Assembly: GCF_022549215.1 (NCBI RefSeq)
Contig: NZ_JAKZFC010000006.1
Coordinates: forward strand, 62,001 to 126,000
Source: Solibacillus palustris
GTDB taxonomy: Bacteria > Bacillota > Bacilli > Bacillales_A > Planococcaceae
Length of the DNA: 64,000 nt
Direction of reading: 5' to 3'
In this document: positions 29,219 through 36,631 of the stretch, one piece after another
Layout: each line of letters opens with the position of its first letter
How positions within the stretch are numbered: position 1 is the first letter of the stretch
Made by a program: the position numbers and the translations under genes
Notes under the pieces: generated by a model
What the model saw: only the letters and a program-made list of their open reading frames with translations
What the model was told of the DNA's origin: nothing
The model's database searches: none

Positions 29219-29320
29219 ACGTTCCCAAATCAAAGTTAGGGAATCACCCCCATTCAATTGAGAGGGGGTGATTTTGGCTGCTTATGAACAGTATGTCCCA
29301 AAACCACGCATTGGGAACGT
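29219..29320. mobile_element. 102-bp MITE-like element with 10-bp terminal inverted repeats
   Basis: ACGTTCCCAA at 29219-29228 is repeated inverted as TTGGGAACGT at 29311-29320. Inside is a 10-bp stem (AATCACCCCC with GGGGGTGATT, 29242-29273). It has no coding capacity. The left end also matches the GTTCCCAAA repeats of this region, which may be solo ends or relatives. No obvious target duplication. Confidence 0.6.
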
Positions 29321-29416
29321 AATTAAAGGAATCATCAAGCTATATATTGAAATAATAAAGTTAGACAAATTGCGGTAACGAGCTAATCAAATCTTTAATT
29401 TAGGTGGTTTTTAGGT

Positions 29417-29881
29417 ATGAATAATAAAATTTGGAAGATTCTTTTTTCTATATACATATTATTAGTGCTAAATTTTATAGTGATTAAGTTCAATGGAGAC
29501 CTACAAGATGTTATCAATACTATACAATCGAATATGGAGCGTAGAAACCAAGGGGAATCAGGTGCAAATTTAGTTCCTTTTAGAACAATTGAAGCGTATA
29601 TAAGTGATTTGAGTTTTGGTATATCTTTTAGGAATATTTTAGGTAATATAATTCCCTTTATACCAATGGGATTTTTAATACCAATGGCTTTTCCCTTTCA
29701 AAGAAATATAATTAAAACGATGATTTCTTGCTTTTTACTCATACTCAGTGTAGAAATCCTCCAACTAATTTTGTTTTTAGGCAGTTTTGATATAGATGAC
29801 ATTATTCTAAACCTACTAAGTTGTTTTATAGGATTTATACTTTTTAATGCGTATAAGAATATCTTTAGAGTAGTTTCTTGA
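29417..29881 (+). CDS. VanZ-family membrane protein
   Basis: The 154-residue protein has about four membrane segments and the VanZ pattern: NLVPFRTIEAYI, then NILGNIIPFIPMGFLIP, and VEILQLILFLGSFDIDDIIL. VanZ relatives are linked to glycopeptide (teicoplanin, lipoglycopeptide) tolerance in some Gram-positives, but most chromosomal members have no known role. ATG 29417 follows TTTAGGTGG. It is a solo gene between repeats. Confidence 0.85.
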   Translation: MNNKIWKILFSIYILLVLNFIVIKFNGDLQDVINTIQSNMERRNQGESGANLVPFRTIEAYISDLSFGISFRNILGNIIPFIPMGFLIPMAFPFQRNIIKTMISCFLLILSVEILQLILFLGSFDIDDIILNLLSCFIGFILFNAYKNIFRVVS

Positions 29882-29941
29882 ATTTAGTTAATCTTATTAT
29901 AAGGCTCTTGTTAGGTGTATAGGACTGTATAATATTTATTA

Positions 29942-30018
29942 AAAACGTTCCCAAATGAAAGTTTTGGCACGAAATAAAACACTTAAAACGTTGTCATACC
30001 AATGTATTAAGTGTTTTT
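29942..30018 (+). terminator. Repeat B3 with attached terminator
   Basis: AACGTTCCCAAATGAAAG then TTTTGG forms a small dyad. It is followed by a hairpin (AACACTTAA with TTAAGTGTT, outer arms CGAAATA/TATTTCG just beyond) ending in T's. Confidence 0.65.
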
Positions 30019-30196
30019 CTGTATTTCGTTCATATACACCTTTTTATGCACTATTGTTGGAACTATGATACAACAAAGCTTTCAACGCTGTTCAAAAGAA
30101 ATTGCACTGGGTCATATTTTGAATAAAATCTTGCATATACAGGGTATTCCTTAACGTTATAAATCAACCTTTTCTTATAACATAGCCTTTTTCTTT

Positions 30197-30338
30197 ATTA
30201 AACTAACGGGGGCTTTACTTGAAGATCATTGAGTTGCATATGCAGCTCTTTTTTTATTATTGAACTAAAGGTGCAGGTTAGTTCAATAGCGTTGCTTAAC
30301 TTGTGTTCAACAATCGAGCCAGATTGTGGAGTAACACC
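30197..30338 (+). repeat. Composite repeat A8-terminator-A9 plus A10
   Basis: A8 (30197-30227), a GAGTTGC/GCAGCTC terminator with T9, and A9 (30259-30290) repeat the unit at 24347-24441 almost base for base. A10 (GTGTTCAACAATCGAGCC, 30303-30338) follows and is of the CAACAATCGGG subtype. Confidence 0.75.
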
Positions 30339-30379
30339 TTTTTAGGAAAAGAAAGTACAAAAAAGAGAAAATAAATTAA

Positions 30380-30502
30380 ACCGCTTTAGCGGTCAGTGAG
30401 GAAACAAAGTGCGGTTGGCGGACCTTTTAGTATGTCTTTAGACATGAGCCAGTAATCCAGCGTTTCACGCGTAGAGCAAACCACCAGTTCGACTGGTGGT
30501 TT
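30380..30502. other. Compact multi-hairpin element
   Basis: Four perfect small hairpins follow one another: ACCGC-ttta-GCGGT (30380-30393), ATGTC-ttta-GACAT (30432-30445), GCGT-ttc-ACGC (30460-30470) and an 11-bp stem, AAACCACCAGT-tcg-ACTGGTGGTTT (30478-30502), with T's beyond. It may be a structured RNA, a remnant end of an IS200/IS605-type element, or a MITE. It lies just past the 3' end of the minus-strand 178-residue gene, so the last hairpin may also act as its terminator. Confidence 0.5.
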
Positions 30503-30551
30503 TTGATTTCCTACCAAAAATACAAGTACAAAGACATCTCCTATTTGTATT

Positions 30552-31088
30552 TTATTCGTATGGTTTATCATAATCCTGAACTTTAAGTTCTTTAAGAAAA
30601 TCAATAAAATTCAATTTTTGTATATACATTTCTCTATAATTTGTTTTTGTTTTAAGAAAATCATTTTTCACAATTTCAATAATATAGGGTTTCATACGAG
30701 TTTCCTCAATATAACGATAATTTTCGGTAAGTTCCATTAGAAAGAAGACAATATAATTAAATGATGCAGGAAATTCTTTTTCAATTTCTTCCTGGTATTC
30801 AATTAAAGTTTTAATATATTTATATAACTCACTTTGTTTGGTAAAACGGAAACTGCATCCTGTATTCCAATAGCCAAGCCAAATAGTAAATATGCCAACA
30901 GAATACCGTCTCAATTCTTTATCAGGATCACCGAAATAGAAATGATATGGGTAATGAGGAAATGTCACTCCCCCATCAAAACCTAATATTCGAAAGCCGC
31001 TGTTCAATACTTTATTTACTTCCATAATAATTATACTTTTTTCTTCTAATGTAAGTTCTTTTTGAAACTTATTATCTTCTGTCATCAT
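30552..31088 (-). CDS. Hypothetical 178-residue protein
   Basis: The product begins MMTEDNKFQKELTLEEKSII and is a soluble, aromatic- and glutamate-rich protein with YHFYFGDPDKELRRYSVGIF. I do not recognise it. AGGGGGG precedes the ATG on the minus strand. It is flanked by array repeats and the multi-hairpin element, and its small size and solitary position resemble an immunity or cassette-type gene, but this is speculation. Confidence 0.65.
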   Translation of the reverse strand: MMTEDNKFQKELTLEEKSIIIMEVNKVLNSGFRILGFDGGVTFPHYPYHFYFGDPDKELRRYSVGIFTIWLGYWNTGCSFRFTKQSELYKYIKTLIEYQEEIEKEFPASFNYIVFFLMELTENYRYIEETRMKPYIIEIVKNDFLKTKTNYREMYIQKLNFIDFLKELKVQDYDKPYE

Positions 31089-31145
31089 AATGCCCCCCTA
31101 TACTTTTTATTTTACCAAGATATTGGTAGATATTTTAAGGTTTTC

Positions 31146-31178
31146 ACTTAAACTAACGGAGCAGGTTAGTTTAATAAG
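31146..31178 (+). repeat. Array palindrome A11
   Basis: TTAAACTAAC pairs perfectly with GTTAGTTTAA around GGAGCAG. This is the clearest 10-bp arm pair of the family. Confidence 0.72.
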
Positions 31179-31230
31179 AATCTTCTATTCCTTGATATAG
31201 AATTAACATTAAAAGGGGGAAATTAAAAAG

Positions 31231-31569
31231 GTGAATACTAATGAACTAAGAAAATGGGCAGAGAATCACTCCATTGAAAGTAATACAATCAAAGGCTTTT
31301 GGGAAATGTTTAATAACTATAAAGAGGAACAAAAAGAGGAATTTCTTGAAGTTTTCGGTGCGGATTTGGATAAAAGGCAATTGATAATTAAGATGAATCG
31401 ACTTGGACTTTTTATTGATGCTTGGAATAAAGATGCTTTTATGCAGTACGGTTTTGATTACGTTACTTCATACATTCCAATCATCTATAAAGATAATCAA
31501 ATTGGAGAATACAAAATGCTTTTTAACCTAGATGGTATATGTTTTGATGATTATTTTATAATTTTTTAG
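31231..31569 (+). CDS. Hypothetical 112-residue protein
   Basis: GTG 31231 follows AAGGGGGA at 11 bases. The product begins MNTNELRKWAENHSIESNTI and ends in an unusual Phe/Ile tail (FDDYFIIF). It is small and mostly helical, and I do not recognise the family. It is a solo gene with an array repeat on each side (31146 and 31578). Confidence 0.6.
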   Translation: MNTNELRKWAENHSIESNTIKGFWEMFNNYKEEQKEEFLEVFGADLDKRQLIIKMNRLGLFIDAWNKDAFMQYGFDYVTSYIPIIYKDNQIGEYKMLFNLDGICFDDYFIIF

Positions 31570-31577
31570 ACAGTTCC

Positions 31578-31610
31578 TTATTCAACTAACGGGGGCTTTA
31601 GTGCAATAAC
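31578..31610 (+). repeat. Array palindrome A12
   Basis: TTATTCAACTAACGGGGGC then TTTAGTGCAATAAC. The arm TTATT pairs with AATAA. Confidence 0.65.
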
Positions 31611-31643
31611 GATTTATAGCGTATACAAAACAAACATAAATAA

Positions 31644-31717
31644 CGTTCCCAAACAAAAGTTTTGGAATACACAAAAAGCTAAGAAATGCTGTGAAACCAA
31701 CATTTCTTGGCTTTTCC
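31644..31717 (+). terminator. Repeat B4 with attached terminator
   Basis: AACGTTCCCAAACAAAAG then TTTTGGAA, followed by AAAAGC-x-AAGAAATG pairing with CATTTCTT-x-GCTTTT and T's. It has the same arrangement as 29942-30018. Confidence 0.65.
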
Positions 31718-31886
31718 TTTAATATAGTTTATACAGTTTATTATGTAAAGGTATAGAAACATACCTACAATAAGCTTTTCAAGATTTTGTAGAAAACGCT
31801 GCAGGTGTGTTATCTGAATAAAAACCTGTATAAATAGAAAATTTATTAACGCCTTAAAACTACATTTTTTAATTGTGCCTAATTCT

Positions 31887-32102
31887 GCAATAGGGCCTTA
31901 TTGATATGGACAAAAATGCAACTGTTCATAAAATTATTTGGAGTAGGAGTAATTTTTTTCTTAGACCAAAAATACAATTGAAAGGTTAGCAGATATTAGA
32001 ATTATAATAATTCTTCTATTTGTATGGTTAGTTGCACTTATTGAAACAATTGTCGTTGAAGTAAAATTAATGTTTTTTTACAAAAAAGATATAAGAAAAT
32101 GA
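31887..32102 (+). pseudogene. Degenerate small membrane protein gene, copy 2
   Basis: It shares about 150 bases with 24062-24235. From ATG 31916 the frame breaks after VIFFL because a block present in copy 1 is deleted. The remaining frame resumes with IRIIIILLFVWLVALIETIV and ends MFFYKKDIRK at 32102. The combined copies suggest an intact ancestor of about 68 residues with two membrane segments. Function unknown. Confidence 0.68.
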
Positions 32103-32235
32103 AAGAAAGGTTTTAAATTTTTTTTTAGCTGATGGATTTCATTGTGGAAATTATTGGACATATGAAATAAGACTGCTTAAAGCCGATAATTTTTAACATA
32201 ATAAAAGTAATGTTAAAAATTAAAGGTGTGATTGG

Positions 32236-32772
32236 ATGAAAAGGGCAGTTTTTTTAGATCGAGATGGAGTAATAAATGAAGTGCTAACTGATCGAGTGAA
32301 ATTTGTAAACGAACCGAAACAATTTTATTTTTTACCTGGTGTAGAAGAAGCAATCAAAAGTTTAAATGAGTATTTTGATTATGTGTTTGTCGTAACAAAT
32401 CAAGGTGGAATTGGATTAGGTTATATGAAGGAAAAGCAGTTACATAAAATTCATGAATATATGGTGGCTGAACTGGAGAAAAAAGGAGCAACGATTCATG
32501 AGGTTGCCTATTGTCCGCATAAACCAAAGGCTGGGTGTGAATGTAGAAAACCAAATAGCAAAATGATTTTAGATTTAGGAGAAAAATACAAAATTAATCT
32601 TGAAAAATCATATATGGTTGGAGATACTGATACGGATATTCAGGCAGGTAAAAAAGCAGGTACAAGAACCGTTTTTATTGGTGAGAGTGATCCATCAGCA
32701 AATGCAGTGTGTCCAAATTTAAAAGAGGCAGTACAATGGATTATTCGCGATATTAAAAATGATAAGAAATAA
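32236..32772 (+). CDS. gmhB: HAD-IIIA phosphatase, GmhB-like
   Basis: The 178-residue HAD hydrolase has catalytic Asp8 and Asp10 in FLDRDGVINE, the Thr motif VVTNQGGIG, the zinc-binding cluster Cys93-His95-Cys101-Cys103 (CPHKPKAGCEC), and motif IV MVGDTDTDIQAGKKAGTRTV. This is the architecture of D-glycero-D-manno-heptose 1,7-bisphosphate 7-phosphatase. No other heptose genes are near, so the real substrate may differ (in Gram-positives often uncertain). AAAGGTG precedes ATG 32236. Confidence 0.85.
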   Translation: MKRAVFLDRDGVINEVLTDRVKFVNEPKQFYFLPGVEEAIKSLNEYFDYVFVVTNQGGIGLGYMKEKQLHKIHEYMVAELEKKGATIHEVAYCPHKPKAGCECRKPNSKMILDLGEKYKINLEKSYMVGDTDTDIQAGKKAGTRTVFIGESDPSANAVCPNLKEAVQWIIRDIKNDKK

Positions 32773-32810
32773 CCCACAGTGGAAAATTATCCATTATGGG
32801 TGTATTTATC

Positions 32811-32840
32811 TCAACGCATTGTGAGGTGGTCACGGGTTAG
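32811..32840 (+). pseudogene. Possible short rlmCD 3'-end remnant (C)
   Basis: TCAACGCATTGTGAGGTGG resembles the ACGCATTGTGAAGCTGTCG of rlmCD. A strong terminator follows, as with remnant A at 17.1 kb. The match is short and could be chance. Confidence 0.35.
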
Positions 32841-32863
32841 ACCTAATATAATGAATGAAAGAA

Positions 32864-32897
32864 GAACGGATTCCAAACGGTGGAATCCGTTCTTTTT
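32864..32897 (+). terminator. Terminator after gmhB
   Basis: An 11-bp stem (GAACGGATTCC with GGAATCCGTTC) is followed by five T's. Confidence 0.88.
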
Positions 32898-32940
32898 CAT
32901 TGGTTTTTATTAATGGACAAAAGTTAATTTGGTTGGAGTT

Positions 32941-33062
32941 TTATTGAACTAACGATGAGCTTAGTTTAATAATCTTTTCCAGTTCTGTTCAACAATCGGG
33001 CGCTTTCCTTGAATAAGGATTAGTGCTCATTTTTGATTAAAGGGCCAGTTTGTTGAGGCAAG
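32941..33062 (+). repeat. Cluster of array repeats A13, A14 and A15
   Basis: Three repeats lie in tandem: TTATTGAACTAACGATGAGC (32941-32974, arms TTATT/AATAA), GTTCAACAATCGGGCGC (32986-33018) and TTGATTAAAGGGCC (33033-33062). No gene lies between them, as if intervening cassettes had been lost. Confidence 0.6.
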
Positions 33063-33140
33063 TAAAAGCATATTTTTGTAATACAAATCAAGTTGTGAAG
33101 GATTAAACTTATATTCGTATTGGTATTTAGTCTAGTTTCA

Positions 33141-33179
33141 GTATAAAAAACGCTAACCGAAATGATTAGCGTTTTATAC
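33141..33179. terminator. Long hairpin, probably a bidirectional terminator
   Basis: GTATAAAA-x-CGCTAA pairs with TTAGCG-TTTTATAC. It lies downstream of the minus-strand 80-residue gene, and T-rich ends on both strands suit termination. Confidence 0.6.
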
Positions 33180-33317
33180 ATGATGGAAGGGAACACGCTG
33201 GTGGAGGAATCCTGTGTTTACTGTATTAGATTCAAAAGAACGATCTCTAATTATGAAAGTCCGGACGTTTTTAAGGTAAGATGGAAAGATAAGTTTACAA
33301 AGGTCAGGTGCAGTTTT

Positions 33318-33560
33318 TTAATATGGAGTTGGAGTCGGGGGAGAGCAGTGGAAAGAATCAATTTCTCTTAAAGCTATTGAATATTGATTCCATCTTCCGC
33401 CGAAAAACCTATAGCCATAAACCCTTTCGTGCCCAACAGTCGTCAAAAAGAACCAAAAATTGTCTCCGTTTCTAAGCCACATATACGTGAAACGAAATAT
33501 ACAATTTTCAAGTCCCCTAGGATTCTGGCCATAGAAAGGCATTTGTTCCATATTTCGCAT
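33318..33560 (-). CDS. Small aromatic-rich protein, spore-coat-like family
   Basis: The 80-residue product begins MRNMEQMPFYGQNPRGLENC and contains DNFWFFLTTVGHERVYGYRF followed by GGRWNQYSIALREIDSFHC. Tyr, Phe, Trp and Arg content is high. I associate this pattern with small Bacillales proteins of coat-like composition, of unknown function. The ribosome site AAAGGAGG lies 12 bases before the ATG on the minus strand, which makes a real gene likely although it is short. Confidence 0.6.
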   Translation of the reverse strand: MRNMEQMPFYGQNPRGLENCIFRFTYMWLRNGDNFWFFLTTVGHERVYGYRFFGGRWNQYSIALREIDSFHCSPPTPTPY

Positions 33561-33661
33561 AAGTTAAGTTTTCCTCCTTTTGAAATTAGACTTATAACCA
33601 GTTTATTCTCAAGTTAAAAGCTTGGGGTGGATGTATGCCCAAAATAGTTTTTATGTAAGAG

Positions 33662-33753
33662 GATAGCAGCCACTGCTGAATCGACATTCGCAATTCCTTG
33701 TTAAGGAATCGTTTAGAAGACAATTACTCCAATGGGATGTTGTCTACTTTTTT
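33662..33753 (+). ncRNA. Candidate small structured RNA
   Basis: Three hairpins in about 90 bases (AGCAG/CTGCT; AATTCCTT-gtt-AAGGAAT; AGACAA...TTGTCT with internal pairing) end in six T's. No ORF precedes the terminator. It could be a small RNA or an orphan leader whose downstream gene was lost. No family recognised. Confidence 0.4.
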
Positions 33754-33758
33754 GAAAT

Positions 33759-33791
33759 GGATTAACTTACGGGGCAGGTTACTTCAAAAAG
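33759..33791 (+). repeat. Array repeat A16
   Basis: GGATTAACTTACGGGGCAG followed by GTTACTTCAAAAAG, plus orientation. Confidence 0.6.
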
Positions 33792-33919
33792 TGGGCATTG
33801 TGTTTTCGTAACATTTTTTGGGGATATATGACATACTTTCCTAACGGGAGAAATATGTCTTTAAAGTTAGAAAAAATACTAAAACGTCGGCACTAATAGT
33901 TAAACCCCTGAAAAAACTC

Positions 33920-33948
33920 TTGACCGTAATGTATTCTCATACTATAAT
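33920..33948 (+). promoter_or_regulatory. Sigma-A promoter of the T-box leader
   Basis: TTGACC (33920-33925) and TATAAT (33943-33948) are separated by exactly 17 bases, immediately upstream of the T-box leader. Confidence 0.85.
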
Positions 33949-33984
33949 TTCGTTTAATATTCTAAATAGCAAATGAGCGATGAC

Positions 33985-34229
33985 AAGAACATATTAAGCC
34001 TGGTCTCCCTGTTGACAGAGAATCAGTGGTTGGTGGAAACTGATACATAGATTTTGGTGAATTTCATTCTTAGAGCTTTTTTTATACTTCATCATACAGA
34101 AGGAAGTATAAAAACGGATTAAACCGTTATTTTACCAAGTAAAGTGGGAAACCAGATTTGTTTCCAATTAGGGTGGTACCGCGTGAACAGCCACGTCCCT
34201 ATCGTTAAAGATAGAGACGTGGTTTTTTT
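33985..34229 (+). ncRNA. T-box riboswitch (specifier probably Phe UUC)
   Basis: The T-box sequence AGGGTGGTACCGCG lies at 34170-34183. It is followed by a terminator: CCACGTC-x-CTATC pairs with GATAG-x-GACGTGG at 34191-34222, then seven T's. The Stem I region contains ACAGAGAATCAGTGG...GGAAACTGAT and the conserved 3' end TTAGAGC. In the specifier strand GTGAATTTCATTCTTAGAGC the codon best fitting the GAA-NNN-A pattern is UUC at 34063-34065. UUU one base earlier is also Phe. UGG (Trp) at 34055-34057 is a less well placed alternative. Uncharged tRNA would stabilise the antiterminator and switch on the transporter. Confidence 0.9.
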
Positions 34230-34279
34230 GTCTTTTTCTTAGTTTTCTAAAGGAATATTCATAATATATATAGATTGGA

Positions 34280-35650
34280 TTGGTAAGTATTAAAGCATCA
34301 GAGCAATGGTCATCTAAGATTGGTTTTATTTTATCAGCAGCAGGATCAGCTATAGGCGTAGGCGCAATTTGGAAGCTGCCCTATGTAACTGGTATAAGTG
34401 GTGGGGGAGCATTTTTTCTACTGTTTATCCTATTTTCATTATTCATAGGTTTTCCGCTGTTATTAGCAGAGTTTGTCATTGGTAGAAGCACGGGAAAGGA
34501 AGCGGTAAGTGCATATCGTACTTTAGCTCCAAATACTAATTGGCATTGGATCGGCAAGTTAGGGGTATTTACATGTTTCCTTCTATTGTCTTTTTATAGT
34601 GTAATTGGTGGCTGGATTGTTATCTATTTTGCAAAAGGTTTGTTAGGTGGAATTATTAGTGAAGGCGCAGATTATGCATCTGTCTTTAACGACACGATTG
34701 GAAATCCCATGTTAGTTATCGGAGCTCAATTTGCATTCTTAGCCTTCACAGCTGTAGTTGTAGCAAAAGGGATTCAAAATGGAATTGAAAAAGTAAGTAA
34801 AATTTTGATGCCCGCTCTATTTATCCTATTTTTTGTACTTATCATTCGTTCACTTACACTTGATAATGCTATGGAAGGTGTGAAATTCTTCTTAGCACCT
34901 GATTTCGCAAGTATCACATCTCAAAGTATTTTGTATGCAATGGGACAGGCTTTCTTCTCCCTAAGTGTCGGTGTATCAGTAATGGTTACTTATAGTTCGT
35001 ATCTTTCAAAAAAAGAAAGTTTAATTCAACCAGCTATTTCAATCGTTTCAATGAACTTATTCATCGCTTTATTAGCAGGTTTAGCAATCTTCCCAGCTGT
35101 ATTTTCATTAGGTTTAGAACCTGCTGAAGGACCTGGCTTACTGTTTGTTGTATTGCCTGCTGTGTTTGATCAAATCATCTTTGGAGAAGCTTTTTTATTA
35201 GGATTTTTAGCTTTATTTTTATTTGCCACATTAACCTCGGCATTTTCTATGTTAGAAATTATTGTAGCTTCTTTAGTGAAAGGAAAAGAAGAGAAGAGAA
35301 CAAAGTATGCATATATTATCGGTGTTTTAATATTCGCAGTTGGAGTTCCATCTGCATTATCATATAGTGTTCTTGATGATATTACCATCTTCTCAAAGAA
35401 CATATTTGATTCCGCAGACTATTTAGTTAGTAATATATTAATGCCACTTGGCGTATTTTTAATCTCTATTTTCGTACCACTTAAGATTGAGAAAAGTAAA
35501 TTGCGTGAAGAAGTATTACAGCACTCTAGTTTGGGTGCGACTGCATTTAACATTTGGTTCTTTATCATGAGATATATTATTCCATTAGTAATTATCATCG
35601 TATTCCTTGATATAACTGGAATACTAGATAAAATTATTTCTATCTTTTAA
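34280..35650 (+). CDS. NSS-family sodium-dependent amino-acid transporter
   Basis: The 456-residue protein has about 11 membrane segments and the LeuT-type N-terminal signature [21 protein letters not shown] followed by [17 protein letters not shown]. It imports an amino acid with sodium. The T-box leader implies an aromatic amino acid, most likely phenylalanine. The start is uncertain: the only in-frame choices after a TAG at 34271 are TTG 34280 and a rare ATT, and no good ribosome site is close (AAAGGA at 34249-34254 is 25 bases away). A strong bidirectional terminator follows. Confidence 0.88.
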   Translation: MVSIKASEQWSSKIGFILSAAGSAIGVGAIWKLPYVTGISGGGAFFLLFILFSLFIGFPLLLAEFVIGRSTGKEAVSAYRTLAPNTNWHWIGKLGVFTCFLLLSFYSVIGGWIVIYFAKGLLGGIISEGADYASVFNDTIGNPMLVIGAQFAFLAFTAVVVAKGIQNGIEKVSKILMPALFILFFVLIIRSLTLDNAMEGVKFFLAPDFASITSQSILYAMGQAFFSLSVGVSVMVTYSSYLSKKESLIQPAISIVSMNLFIALLAGLAIFPAVFSLGLEPAEGPGLLFVVLPAVFDQIIFGEAFLLGFLALFLFATLTSAFSMLEIIVASLVKGKEEKRTKYAYIIGVLIFAVGVPSALSYSVLDDITIFSKNIFDSADYLVSNILMPLGVFLISIFVPLKIEKSKLREEVLQHSSLGATAFNIWFFIMRYIIPLVIIIVFLDITGILDKIISIF

Positions 35651-35678
35651 ATAAAAAAACTATTTAAAGAAACCCAAC

Positions 35679-35726
35679 AAAAAGTGCTGAAGCTAGCAGA
35701 AATTCTGCTAAACTTCAGCACTTTTT
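35679..35726. terminator. Bidirectional terminator after the NSS transporter
   Basis: AAAAAGTGCTGAAG and CTTCAGCACTTTTT form a 14-bp outer stem, extended by TAGCAGAA/TTCTGCTA inside. Confidence 0.92.
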
Positions 35727-35766
35727 GTATTTCGGGCTTACGGTAGAATATGTTTTTTTGTTGCTG

Positions 35767-35800
35767 TTATTGAATAATGGGTACTGTTTAGTTTAATAAA
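35767..35800 (+). repeat. Array repeat A17 (divergent)
   Basis: TTATTGAATAATGGGTAC followed by TGTTTAGTTTAATAAA. The outer arms TTATTgAA/TTtAATAA are kept while the core has changed. Confidence 0.5.
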
Positions 35801-35912
35801 AAAGGGAGTCTTTAAGTCTCACTTAACACTTACTTTGACAAGCGAACAAAGATATCCATGATATTCAGAAATACATAAATACCATGAATAAATAGTGAAG
35901 TAACTTATAGAA

Positions 35913-36374
35913 TTAGTGGGTAAATGTATATCCTTCGAATACTTTTAGCCCTTCATTATTTAAAATTTGTTCAACTAAGACCGGTTTATTTGGACTTTTT
36001 TCGATAACTTCTTTACATGAAATCATTATATTACTGCCTGCAATTTCTGCTAGTTGATCGTGAGAAACACTGTAAACGATTTTCCCTAAATTAGACCATA
36101 CCATAGCCCCTGTACACATTACGCAAGGTTCACAGCTAGTGAATAAGGTATATTCACTAAGATCAAAAACATTGTTCTCAGAGCAATAATTGCGTATAAG
36201 TCCAATTTCAGCATGGTGTGTAGGATCACAATTACTATTTATTTTATTTTCACCATACATTACAATTTCGTTATTTTTTACTAAGATAGCTCCGAATGGT
36301 TCATTACCATCTTCTCTAGATTTTAAAGCTAATTTAATGGCTATTTCCATAAATTGTTCATCTTTATGTGTCAT
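35913..36374 (-). CDS. Nucleoside/guanine deaminase-like zinc enzyme
   Basis: From ATG 36374 (GGAGGT at seven bases) the 153-residue protein has the cytidine deaminase-fold zinc site His54-Ala-Glu56 and PCVMC with Cys84 and Cys87. The pattern DGNEPFGAILVKNNEIV is like guanine deaminase (GuaD) and tRNA adenosine deaminase relatives. It probably deaminates a free nucleobase or nucleoside rather than tRNA, because TadA C-terminal motifs are not obvious. The in-frame TTG at 36389 would place the ribosome site inside the gene. Confidence 0.82.
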   Translation of the reverse strand: MTHKDEQFMEIAIKLALKSREDGNEPFGAILVKNNEIVMYGENKINSNCDPTHHAEIGLIRNYCSENNVFDLSEYTLFTSCEPCVMCTGAMVWSNLGKIVYSVSHDQLAEIAGSNIMISCKEVIEKSPNKPVLVEQILNNEGLKVFEGYTFTH

Positions 36375-36564
36375 AAATAAAACCTCCAACTGTAACCATT
36401 ATAACGGAAACTTACAAAGTTTGAATCTGCGTATGCTATGTAGTTTGATTATAATTTGTAATAGAAGATAATTTGCTAATTTTATGGGGTTTCGGTTCAA
36501 TAAGATGAGCATGAAAAGCACGATTTAATTAAGTTCTAACTATATATTAGCGAGATATGCGAAT

Positions 36565-36603
36565 AAAAAAGCAGTACCATCGCAATAAAAGCGCTGGCAC
36601 TGC
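36565..36603 (-). terminator. Terminator of azoR
   Basis: GCAGT-x-CCA pairs with TGG-x-ACTGC, and six A's on the plus side give a U-run in the minus-strand transcript. Confidence 0.8.
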
Positions 36604-36631
36604 CATATTCAATTGAAGTGTGTTTTATTAA

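Noticed and set aside
30386-30604. 72-codon minus-strand frame across the multi-hairpin element
   Set aside because: It runs through four hairpins, overlaps the end of the 178-residue gene and has no ribosome site.
33162-33371. 69-codon plus-strand frame near 33.2 kb
   Set aside because: It begins inside a hairpin arm, overlaps a better-supported minus-strand gene and has no family resemblance.
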